Below, in pieces: positions 40,551 to 49,300 of a stretch of 64,000 nt of DNA. Every line of letters starts with the position of its first letter. Position 1 is the first letter of the stretch. Under the pieces are notes generated by a model. The model saw only the letters and a program-made list of their open reading frames with translations, was not told where the DNA came from and made no database searches. The DNA is from Bacillota bacterium (GTDB lineage: Bacteria; Bacillota; Clostridia; Oscillospirales; Acutalibacteraceae). Made by a program: the position numbers and the translations under genes. The stretch is from the NCBI GenBank assembly GCA_023458755.1, contig JAEWYE010000050.1, positions 1 through 64,000 on the forward strand, given 5' to 3'.

Positions 40551-42056
40551 TCACTCGAATTTTACATTTTTGGCATAAGAGTCCACTAAAAATTTACCGT
40601 CATCCGCAGATTTAATCTTTTTGCCTAAAATAGTCAGATTCTTAATCGTGACGTTCTCAATCATATGCTCCGCATCGTAGCCAGAGATAGACGACGGCGG
40701 CGTTTTTCCTTTCAGAACGGTAACACCGTCAATCGTTACGTCTTTAATGGAACCGCGCTGTGCGGTAGTAGACCATGCGGAAGAAACGACGCCGAAATCA
40801 ATCAGTTGATTGTTGGTACCTGCGTCACCTTCACCCATTTCCGCATCCTCAACCACGATATTTTGATAATGGATTCCCTGAACAAGCGCATCATCGCTGT
40901 TATGAATACTGAGTACCGGTTTGTGGAAATTGTGCAGTACAGTAATGTTCTTAAAGGTAACGTTTGTGATTTTCGCATTCGGTTGTTCGCCTTTGTTGGT
41001 TTCATAGCCGATTTCGCAGGATTGTGCCAAGTCTGTCCAGACATTAATATTGTCGAACGTAATGTTATTGGTGCTGGTTCCGTAATTTTTTACGACCAGA
41101 CTGTCATCCCAAGTACGGACGAAGCAATTCTTTACGGTTACATCCTGACAGGACTGCAGCGTGAAACCGTCGCCGTTCGGGCGTGCGGAAATCAGTTTTA
41201 CATTGGATATATTTGCCTTTTGCAACTGATAACAGTTAAACACCCATGCGTTGGAATCCAACAGTATGATTCCTTCCACGTTAACATTTTTTGAGGAACG
41301 GAAATCAATCGGGACTTTGGCCGTCTGGCCATCCATGATCCAGCTTTGGTTGACACTTCCGTCAATAATGCCGCGTCCGCGCACGGTAATGTTTTCTGCC
41401 ACGTTGCTGCGAACCATGCCATGCACGACTGCACCGCCGGAAATGTACAGTGTCTGATTATCTTTGAGCGTAATCGTATTTACATTCCATTCTCCAGGCC
41501 CGATATACACCACATTTGGATCTTTGGGATTCGGAATGTTTTGTTCAAGCGGATTGGCAAAAATGTGAATTGCCCGGTCTACGCTGCCATTGATCTCCAC
41601 GGTGTAAAAGCCGGGATGGTCAACAGTAAAACGAATGGTTTTTCCGGATATTTTTGGCACAATTCCGTTTGCAGACGGAGTAACGGTACAGGAAGTTATA
41701 TTCTCTTTCATATTCGGCAGGTTGATTTCGATGACGGCTTTTCCGTCAAAATCGAAGTAGGTAACCGGTGTTTTTGAAAGTTGAACATTCCCGTCGGACA
41801 CCCACGTGTGGGTGTTGTTTACATTCGTTTCATACACAAACAACTTGTTGCCGTTTACGGAAACCTGTGTATCCGCCGAGGTTTTCATGGTTTTCGGACC
41901 ATCGTACAGTGTAAGCTTCGCGTTTGGATAAGCTGACGTAACTTTGCCGTAAATGGTAAAGCCCATAAAGAACAGCGCAATTACCGTTTGAATGATGAGC
42001 GATATGTACAGCACTTTTAGAATTTTCTGCGTACCTGTATGAAAGGTTTGCTCCAT
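40551..42056 (-). CDS. Membrane-anchored right-handed beta-helix glycosidase-like protein (GH28/GH49-like)
   Basis: 501 residues. TM anchor at ~12-34; an extracellular beta-sandwich at ~45-165; then a right-handed parallel beta-helix with many NITVRG / NVNVEGI / NVTFKNITV coils. Candidate catalytic acids sit where GH28/GH49 enzymes have theirs: Asp296 in PNGDGF and Asp317-Asp318 in RTWDDSLVV. The sandwich-plus-helix plan and VVYIGPGEW / LYISGGAVV stretches recall GH49 dextranase at least as much as polygalacturonase, and an alpha-glucanase would suit the GH65 neighbours. This is inference; the activity is unproved. A LacI operator variant lies ~75 bp upstream. Confidence 0.65.
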   Translation of the reverse strand: MEQTFHTGTQKILKVLYISLIIQTVIALFFMGFTIYGKVTSAYPNAKLTLYDGPKTMKTSADTQVSVNGNKLFVYETNVNNTHTWVSDGNVQLSKTPVTYFDFDGKAVIEINLPNMKENITSCTVTPSANGIVPKISGKTIRFTVDHPGFYTVEINGSVDRAIHIFANPLEQNIPNPKDPNVVYIGPGEWNVNTITLKDNQTLYISGGAVVHGMVRSNVAENITVRGRGIIDGSVNQSWIMDGQTAKVPIDFRSSKNVNVEGIILLDSNAWVFNCYQLQKANISNVKLISARPNGDGFTLQSCQDVTVKNCFVRTWDDSLVVKNYGTSTNNITFDNINVWTDLAQSCEIGYETNKGEQPNAKITNVTFKNITVLHNFHKPVLSIHNSDDALVQGIHYQNIVVEDAEMGEGDAGTNNQLIDFGVVSSAWSTTAQRGSIKDVTIDGVTVLKGKTPPSSISGYDAEHMIENVTIKNLTILGKKIKSADDGKFLVDSYAKNVKFE

Positions 42057-42129
42057 AATGATTCTCCCTTTGCTGTTTATTAAACCGGATTTTTCATGCT
42101 TCGGAAAGCGTAAGGTAAAAGGTTAAAGG

Positions 42130-42141
42130 TTTAACGTTAAG
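42130..42141. promoter_or_regulatory. LacI operator variant upstream of the beta-helix gene
   Basis: TTTAACGTTAAG, one mismatch from TTTAACGTTAAA, with the same GG before it as the other copies. I found no convincing -35/-10 for the minus strand here. Confidence 0.6.
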
Positions 42142-42172
42142 AGTTTAAAAAAAGCAGAAATCGCTTTCTTTC

Positions 42173-42201
42173 TTGACAAAGACTTGACCCTGCACTATGA
42201 T
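42173..42201 (+). promoter_or_regulatory. Plus-strand promoter with long leader before the second LacI gene
   Basis: TTGACA (42173-42178), 17 bp, TATGAT (42196-42201). The next gene on this strand starts 328 bp later. In between, an 8-bp AT stem followed by T's (42325-42353) might end a short RNA, so this promoter may drive either lacI or a small RNA. The rest of the 42057-42528 gap has nothing else I recognise. Confidence 0.5.
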
Positions 42202-42528
42202 ATAAATTATTCAAATGAAAATAAACATTCAAAAGCGGATCAGCCGTTTATGAGCCCAAACCGCGAGCCACATAAAAAGGCCGCCTCCCTTGTGAATATT
42301 TCATAGCATAGCATATACTTTTTGAAAAATCAACCATTTTTTAGATGATTTTTTACCACACAGGAGCCGAATTTTACGAAAATCAGTCGAATTGACCTAA
42401 AAGGAATTCACTGAAAATTTCTCTGTTTATGTTTTCTTCTATATGAACGCGTGATATGCTGTTATTGGGCATAAAGGACATAAGATAGAGCATTCCTGAA
42501 AAATTGATAAAAAAGGAGGTTAAAATTC

Positions 42529-43536
42529 ATGGCAACAATGAAAGACATCGCAAAAAAGGCTCAAGTCAGTATCGCAACCGTCTCCAATGTAATTAACGGC
42601 AACTATTCCCACGTCTCACCGGAAAGCGTTGCAAAAATACAGTCCATCATTCAAGAATTGAACTATGTGCCCAATATGTCTGCGCGGTCACTGGTGAAAA
42701 ACAGCTCCAAAATTATCGGTGTTGTCAATTATCTGGCCTCAAGAAGCGGCAAATTCCTGCAGGATCCTTTTCATGCGGTATTAGTAGACTCCATTGAAAA
42801 GAGTCTGACAAAAAAAGGGTACTATATGATGGTGAATTCGGTGGATTGTGAAGAAGACCTGCTTACGCTGCTTCGCTGCTGGGGTATGGATGGGTTTATT
42901 ATTACCGGTTCGGTGGATAATGAGAGTTTTGAGGGCTTGCAGTCCGCAAAAAAGCCATTTGTTCTTGTGGACAGCTACGTAAAAACTGAAAATGTCATGA
43001 GTGTTGGATTGGAAGATTACCACGGCGGATATTTAGCCACAAAACATTTAATTGACAGAGGGCACCGAAACATTGCGTTCGCGTCACCGAAACCGATTCC
43101 CGGAGGCGTAATCAACGAGCGTTTCCGCGGTTACAAAGATGCGCTGGACGAAGCGGGAATCTCTCTGGACACGCACAATATTTATTATCAGGATCCGACC
43201 GTCACAGAAGGCACCAAGCTTGGTCATAAGCTTTCAAAACGCAGGGATGTCACGGCTGTGGTGACTACAGCAGATCTTTTGGCCGCCGGCATTATTTCCG
43301 GCCTTCGTGATCGAAACATAAAAGTTCCCGATGACGTTTCGGTAATCGGATTTGATGATTTGGAGATTTGCTTGCTGACCAGCCCAAGACTTACAACTAT
43401 TCATCAGGATCCACAAGTAAAAGGCCATCTGGTTGCAGAAATGATTATACGCAGCCTGGAGGGCAAACCGCTGATTAACTCCAACATTGTTTTACCTGTA
43501 AATCTGGTAGAACGGGAAAGTGTGCGTTCCCTGTAA
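42529..43536 (+). CDS. LacI-family transcriptional regulator (second copy)
   Basis: 335 residues, paralogous to the regulator at 30716 over its whole length. HTH TMKDIAKKAQVSIATVSNVI, hinge YVPNMSARSLV, effector domain from ~62 (KPFVLVDSYVKTENVMSVGLEDYHGGYLATKHL, VSVIGFDDLEICLLTSPRLTTIHQDP). The recognition-helix residues differ (SIAT against SFTT), so the two may prefer slightly different operators. AAGGAGG is 9 bases upstream of the ATG. It stands between the beta-helix gene (divergent) and the surface-protein genes downstream, both with LacI-type palindromes in front. Confidence 0.93.
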   Translation: MATMKDIAKKAQVSIATVSNVINGNYSHVSPESVAKIQSIIQELNYVPNMSARSLVKNSSKIIGVVNYLASRSGKFLQDPFHAVLVDSIEKSLTKKGYYMMVNSVDCEEDLLTLLRCWGMDGFIITGSVDNESFEGLQSAKKPFVLVDSYVKTENVMSVGLEDYHGGYLATKHLIDRGHRNIAFASPKPIPGGVINERFRGYKDALDEAGISLDTHNIYYQDPTVTEGTKLGHKLSKRRDVTAVVTTADLLAAGIISGLRDRNIKVPDDVSVIGFDDLEICLLTSPRLTTIHQDPQVKGHLVAEMIIRSLEGKPLINSNIVLPVNLVERESVRSL

Positions 43537-43584
43537 AAGTTCAACAGACTTCATAAAAATTTGTGTAACGAAACAAATTACTTG

Positions 43585-43643
43585 TTGACATTGAAATGGA
43601 ATTGTGCTACTATTCTTGTAAAAGGTTAAACGTTAAACGTTTA
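43585..43643 (+). promoter_or_regulatory. Promoter and LacI operator of the surface-protein genes
   Basis: TTGACA (43585-43590), 17 bp, TACTAT (43608-43613), then GGTTAAACGTTAAACG (43624-43639), one base from the consensus operator. The 17-bp perfect dyad TAAACGTT-A-AACGTTTA (43627-43643) overlaps it, so two registers of binding are possible. Confidence 0.75.
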
Positions 43644-43802
43644 TACGCGTTTTTTCGCGGAAATTTGCAAAAGCGGCATTGTTCCATACCGAAACCGCCG
43701 GTATCGTACAATCACCGTTACCGTACCATTCAACTGAATTGATTTGGCTGATATCAGGCATTGGTCATACTGCTTCGTTTGAATGGTTCATTTTTTTGCA
43801 TT

Positions 43803-43822
43803 TAAGTTAATCGCTTAACTTA
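43803..43822. promoter_or_regulatory. Second palindrome in the surface-protein leader
   Basis: TAAGTTAA-TCGC-TTAACTTA, 8-bp arms with a central CG, ~30 bp before the ATG and ~190 bp after the promoter. It could be an auxiliary LacI-type operator or an mRNA hairpin near the ribosome-binding site. Confidence 0.45.
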
Positions 43823-43853
43823 GACTGACACTGGAATACTGGGAGGAAAATTT

Positions 43854-44774
43854 ATGGCAAAAAAACTATGGAGCTGCTTCTTCGCGCTGATAATCGGGAT
43901 TACATGTATCGCAACCGTATCGTCGCCGGTTCAAGCTGCTGAAAAAGATTTTGTTGTGGGGAAAAACAATTTTCATGAAACCGGAAAATATGGCAAAGAT
44001 GGATATTTTGGTCCTTGGTTTCAGGACGGATGCCTTACTTTCGAAAGCGGCGTCCTTGTTTTTGACGCATCCGTCAGTGACGCATGGATGACCTTAAACC
44101 TAACCAACGATACACTCAAGGCAACCGACTACAAATACATGGTCGTAAAAATCAAAACCAATGATCCTGCTCAGGCAGAAAATTTTGCAATGACAATCGG
44201 CAAAAAAGACGCGAGTAACGGCAGAAAAGCGAATAACGGTAAAACCTTCAAAGATTGGACGCTTGCCGACGGGTCACATCCCAAGCCGCTCACCACGCAA
44301 TACAGTACAGTCGTGGTGGATTTGGCAAAAAGCGGAACTACTTCCTTTACGGGAGATCCGGATTTTGCCTTAAACAAAGGTGACGCAAAGAACGCAAAAA
44401 TCTACGTATCCGAGCTTTACCTGACGAACACAAACCCGAACGGAGGGGCTGCCGCTCCTGTTCAAACAAATACCCCCAGTGCCGCACCGTCCAAAACAAC
44501 CGCTTCCGCAGCTGTTTCATCCGCTGCGCCAAGCTCTTCTTCGGACAGTTCATCGGAAGTATCATCCGAAGCCCCTGTATCTTCGGATACTGTTTCCTCT
44601 GATGTCGTTTCTGCATCTGAGGCTTCAACCGCTGAAACAGTCGTTTCGGCTTCCGCACCGGCATCATCTTCCTTTAATCCCGCAATCATCTATATTATTC
44701 TTGCGGTCGTTTTGGCAGGAGGAACTGTTGCGGCAATTATTGTGATATCCAAAAAAGGCAAAAATAAAATATAA
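43854..44774 (+). CDS. Surface protein with one copy of a ~160-residue repeated module
   Basis: 306 residues. Signal peptide to ~29 (ATVSSPVQA|A). One module at ~31-200 (KDFVVGKNNFHETGKYG, YFGPWFQDG, YKYMVVKIKTNDPAQ, FKDWTLADGS, DPDFALNK, SELYLTNTNP). Then a Ser/Ala/Pro-rich spacer (~205-275) and a C-terminal TM followed by KKGKNKI, so it is anchored with the module outside. The module resembles a beta-sandwich carbohydrate-binding domain and recurs twice in the next protein. GGGAGG precedes the ATG. Under LacI-type control with the transport and GH65 genes, it is probably a glycan-binding protein. Confidence 0.65.
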   Translation: MAKKLWSCFFALIIGITCIATVSSPVQAAEKDFVVGKNNFHETGKYGKDGYFGPWFQDGCLTFESGVLVFDASVSDAWMTLNLTNDTLKATDYKYMVVKIKTNDPAQAENFAMTIGKKDASNGRKANNGKTFKDWTLADGSHPKPLTTQYSTVVVDLAKSGTTSFTGDPDFALNKGDAKNAKIYVSELYLTNTNPNGGAAAPVQTNTPSAAPSKTTASAAVSSAAPSSSSDSSSEVSSEAPVSSDTVSSDVVSASEASTAETVVSASAPASSSFNPAIIYIILAVVLAGGTVAAIIVISKKGKNKI

Positions 44775-44788
44775 AAGGAGAACGAGTA

Positions 44789-46102
44789 ATGAAAAAGTTA
44801 GTAAGTGCTATCTTGACACTGGCAATCTTAGCGATTCCATGCAGTATTCCCCTAACCGCGATGGCCGCGACTGAAGCACCGGCACCCGATTACGCGGTTG
44901 CACAAAATTGGCCGGGCGCCGACCAGGAAAACTATTGGGGGCCTTACGGTAATTTTGAAGACTTAACCACGGCCGGCGGCGCCCTTGTTTTTGACCAAAG
45001 CAAGGCGGATGTAAACTATATCACATTAAATTTCAAGGATTACGGAAAAGATACCACCACGTACAAATATCTGGAAATTGAAATGAAATCAAGCCTTCCA
45101 ACCGGCGGCAACGCCCAGTTGTCAATCGGCCAAACCGCTGCTGGTACGCAAAACGGCAAACCTGTGGGTGAATGGGTTCTGGCAGACGGCTCCAAGCTTG
45201 CTCTGACCGACGCATACCAAACCTTTAAAATTGATTTAGCCGCGAATGGAACAACGCAATTCTTTGCCGGCACAAATCCCGCTTTCGCACTCAATAAGCT
45301 GGGCACGGACACAATTTCGATTAAGAGCATCAAACTGACCGGCGGCACAACGACTGTTACCGAGTCACAGCCTGCATCTTCTTCAAGTTCTCAACCGGCA
45401 TCATCCGCATCATCCACACAGCCAGCAGCATCTAAGGACTATGTAATTGGTGATGCTTGGGCAAGAGTTGTCGGGGATAAGCCCACTACAGAAAACTATT
45501 GGGGCCCCTATGGCAACTTCGATCTCGCTACAACACCGGGTACATTGCTGTGGTACGCCGATGACAGTACCAGTTACGGAACAATGGGATTCTTCTGGGA
45601 TACTTACGATCATACGAACGGATACAAATATATGGTTTTGGTAGCCAAAACAGATGATCCTGCTGCCTGCGATGTTCAGATGTCCATTGGTCAGGATGCC
45701 AAAAACAAACAGGTCGGCAAAGCGTTTTCCGACTGGACTTTGGCAAACGGTAAAACCGGAGCAAAACTTACTTCCGAATACAAAACATATGTAATCGACT
45801 TAAAAGCAAGCGGCGTAACCCAATTCTTTGTGCAGGGCAAACCGGATTTTGCATTCAACGCCGACAAACATTCCGGCTATATGATCAGCATTGATAAAAT
45901 GTATTTGACCAACACGGCTCCTGCAGCTGATAATTCTTCCGCATCTACCGTGCCGGCATCCACAGCATCTCCCTCTTCTTCAAGCAGCGTGCCAAAAACC
46001 GGTGATACCGCCGGAATTGCCGCACCTTTCGTGATTGTAATGCTTTGCGCATCTGCCAGTGTCCTCCTTCTTTTACGCGCAAAGAAAAAGAAAGAAATCT
46101 GA
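44789..46102 (+). CDS. Surface protein with two copies of the repeated module and a cell-wall-anchor-like tail
   Basis: 437 residues. Signal peptide to ~27 (PLTAMA|A). Module 1 at ~30-188 (ENYWGPYGNF, YKYLEIEMKS, VGEWVLADGS, NPAFALNK, IKSIKLTGG); a Ser/Pro linker; module 2 at ~210-375 (KDYVIGDAW, ENYWGPYGNF, YKYMVLVAKTDDPAA, FSDWTLANGK, KPDFAFN, IDKMYLTNTAP). A second Ser-rich linker is followed by VPKTGD, a TM segment and RAKKKKEI, the layout of an LPxTG sorting signal with Val for Leu. Fourteen bp after the previous gene, so one operon. No catalytic motif seen. Confidence 0.65.
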   Translation: MKKLVSAILTLAILAIPCSIPLTAMAATEAPAPDYAVAQNWPGADQENYWGPYGNFEDLTTAGGALVFDQSKADVNYITLNFKDYGKDTTTYKYLEIEMKSSLPTGGNAQLSIGQTAAGTQNGKPVGEWVLADGSKLALTDAYQTFKIDLAANGTTQFFAGTNPAFALNKLGTDTISIKSIKLTGGTTTVTESQPASSSSSQPASSASSTQPAASKDYVIGDAWARVVGDKPTTENYWGPYGNFDLATTPGTLLWYADDSTSYGTMGFFWDTYDHTNGYKYMVLVAKTDDPAACDVQMSIGQDAKNKQVGKAFSDWTLANGKTGAKLTSEYKTYVIDLKASGVTQFFVQGKPDFAFNADKHSGYMISIDKMYLTNTAPAADNSSASTVPASTASPSSSSSVPKTGDTAGIAAPFVIVMLCASASVLLLLRAKKKKEI

Positions 46103-46125
46103 ATAAAAGAAGCGCATTAAAATAC

Positions 46126-46174
46126 AAAAGCCAAGCAAGAAATGTTTTGAAAAACAATTTCCTGCTTGGCTTTT
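46126..46174 (+). terminator. Terminator of the surface-protein operon
   Basis: AAAAGCCAAGCAAGAAAT pairs with AATTTCCTGCTTGGCTTTT with one mismatch, ending in a T-rich run, 24 bp after the stop codon. Confidence 0.8.
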
Positions 46175-46297
46175 CCTTTGCCCAAACAATCCTGTCCTTA
46201 CGGAAATTACCGGCATTCAGCGCACCTTAGCGCCTTACGATGTTTTGATTCTCCGTACGCCTGCCTTCCGTCCAAACGCTAGTGATTAGAACCGACA

Positions 46298-46332
46298 AAA
46301 AGAGGAACCACAGCGAATGTGATTCCTCTTTC
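46298..46332 (-). terminator. Terminator of the pyruvate:ferredoxin oxidoreductase gene
   Basis: AAAGAGGAA and TTCCTCTTT pair with an extended inner CACA/TGTG stem, 34 bp after the oxidoreductase stop on the minus strand, followed by T's. Confidence 0.75.
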
Positions 46333-46365
46333 TTTATGTTTTTTGCTTCATTGCGCAAAGTGAGA

Positions 46366-49300
46366 TTATTTGTAGAGTTCTACCAATCTCAGCAAATGCT
46401 CATAACGCTCATTTGCGGCTTTCTCGGACTCGCTGAACAGTTTTTCTGCACGATCCGGGAATGCGCGCTGTAAGCGGGTGTAACGGGTTTCGTTATTCAG
46501 GAAGTTCTGATACGTTCCGTCGCCCGGCTTAGAGGTAAGAGTGAACGGATTCTTTCCTTCTGCCTTAAGTGTCGGGTTGAAGGAGAACAGATTCCAGTAA
46601 CCAGCCTTAACAGCTGCCTTCATCTCATCCTGGCAGTGGTTCATGCCGCCCTTAACACCGTGGAGCTCACAAGGAGCATAGCCGATGATTAAGGAAGGAC
46701 CGTTGTAAGCTTCTGCTTCCGCAAGAACTTTAACCGTCTGGTTCGGGTTCGCACCAAGAGCGATTTGTGCTACATATACATAGCCATAGCTCATCGCAAT
46801 TTCAGCAAGGCTCTTCTTGCCGACTTCTTTACCTGCGGCAGCAAACTGGCAAACCTCACCGATATTGGAAGCTTTGGAAGCCTGTCCGCCGGTGTTGGAA
46901 TACATTTCGGTATCGAATACCATAACGTTAACATTCTCGCCGGAAGCAAGAACATGATCCAAACCGCCGAATCCGATATCGTATGCCCATCCGTCACCAC
47001 CGAGGATCCATACGGACTTCTTAGCAAGGTACTGTTTCTTTTCGAGAACCGCTTTTGCATCCGGGCAGCCGGCTGCGGCAGCTTTTTCGAGTTCCACAAC
47101 CAAAGCGTTAACAGCAGGTGTGTTCTCTCTGGTCTTATCCTTTGTCTCCATGAACTTATCAACAGCAGCCTTGAATTCAGCGGATGCCTTATCAGAAGCA
47201 GCCATCTTCTCAATCAAAGCGATTGCCTGGTCACGGAGAACCTTCTGGCCAAGATGCATACCAAAGCCATGCTCTGCGTTATCCTCGAACAGGGAGTTTG
47301 CCCATGCAGGACCCTGTTTGGAATCCTTATTGACAGTGTACGGGCAGGTTGCGGCAGGGCCGCCCCAAATGGAGGAACAACCGGTAGCATTGGAAATATA
47401 CATATGCTCGCCGAAGAGCTGGGTAAGCAAGCGGCCGTAAGATGTTTCCGCGCAGCCTGCGCAGCTTCCGGAGAACTCAAGCAGCGGCTGGTTGAACTGT
47501 GAACCCTTCACGGTTGTGTCGGCAGGCATTCCAGGCTTTTTGCCAACGTTGGCAACCAGGTAATCGAATACCGGCTGTTCAGCTGCCTGTGTTTCCTGCG
47601 GTACCATCTTGATTGCTCCAACCGGGCAAACTGTGATACATTCGCCGCAGCCCATACAATCAAGCGGGGTTACACTCATGGTGAATTTATATTCGCTTGC
47701 CTTCGGCTTGGTATCAGCAAGCTTAATGTTGGAAGGAGCAGCCTTTACTTCGTCTGCGTTCAGCATGAACGGACGAATTGTAGCATGGGAGCAAACAAAT
47801 GCACAGTTGTTGCACTGAATGCACTTTGCGGAATCCCATTCCGGAACCATAACAGCTGTACCGCGCTTTTCGTAAGCGGATGCGCCGAGTTCGAACTGGC
47901 CGTCTGCAATATCCTTAAATGCGGATACCGGCAGGCTGTCGCCGTCCATCAAAGCGATTGGGTTCATCAGTTCCTTTACCATCTTAACGGTTGCGGGACG
48001 GCCGGTAATATCGGCAGCCGGAGCATCCGGTGCAGGATTGGCCCAAGAAGCAGGAACTTCAACCTTATGAACAGCATCTACGCCGGCATCGATTGCCTTG
48101 TAGTTCATTTCGACAATTGCGTCGCCCTTCTTACCGTAGGACTTCTTGGCAGCTGCTTTCATGAAGCTAACAGCATCTTCAATCGGCATAACATTTGCGA
48201 GTTTGAAGAAAGCGGATTGCAAAATCGTGTTGGTGCGTTTGCCCATACCGATCTCTACTGCTTTGTCAATTGCATTGATGGTGTAAAGTTGAATGTTGTT
48301 GTCGGCTATGTATTTCTTAGCGGCAGCATTCAGTTTCTCATCAAGTTCTTCGTCGCTCCACTGGCAGTTAATCATGAAGATTCCGCCCGGCTTCACATCC
48401 TGAACCATCTTGAATCCCTTTACAACATAAGACGGGTTGTGACATGCAACAAAGTCCGCCTGATTGATGTAGTATGGGCTTCTAATCGGCTTGTCGCCAA
48501 AACGAAGATGAGAAATTGTAATACCGCCGGTCTTTTTGGAGTCATACTGGAAATATGCCTGAATGTATTTGTCGGTGTGGTCACCGATGATCTTAGTAGA
48601 GTTCTTGTTCGCCCCAACTGTACCGTCGCCGCCGAGGCCCCAGAATTTGCATTCCACGGTGCCCTTTGCAGCAGTGATAGGAGCCGGTTTCACTTCCGGT
48701 AAGCTTAAATAGGTAACATCATCGACGATACCGATTGTGAAACGAGCCTTCGGAGCATCCTTCTTCAATTCGGTGTATACCGCGAATACAGATGACGGCG
48801 GAGTATCCTTGGAACCAAGACCGTAACGGCCGCCGGTCAGAACGATGTCGTTCAGTCCAGCCTCATGCAGAGTGGTTGCAACGTCCAGATAAAGCGGATC
48901 GCCCAGTGCGCCCGGCTCTTTTGAACGGTCAAGAACAGCCAGCTTCTTAACGGTTTTCGGAAGAACCTTCAGGAGGGAAGCGGAAACCCAAGGACGATAC
49001 AGACGAACTTTGATAAGTCCGACTTTTTCGCCGGCAGCGGTTAAGTAATCGACAACTTCTTCTGCTACATCGCAGAAGGAGCCCATCGCGATGATAACGC
49101 GGTCAGCATCCGGTGCGCCGTAGTAATTGAACAGATCGTAATCGGTGCCGAGTTTTTCGTTAACTTTTGCCATGTATTTTTCAACAACAGCCGGCAGTTG
49201 ATCATAAACCGGATTGCAGGCCTCACGGTGCTGGAAGAAAACGTCGCCGTTTTCATGGGAACCGCGCATTGCCGGATGTTCCGGGTTAAGAGCATGCTCG

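Noticed and set aside
47785..48702. 305-codon plus-strand ORF
   Set aside because: Antisense to the pyruvate:ferredoxin oxidoreductase gene; no ribosome-binding site, composition reflects the codon bias of the real gene.
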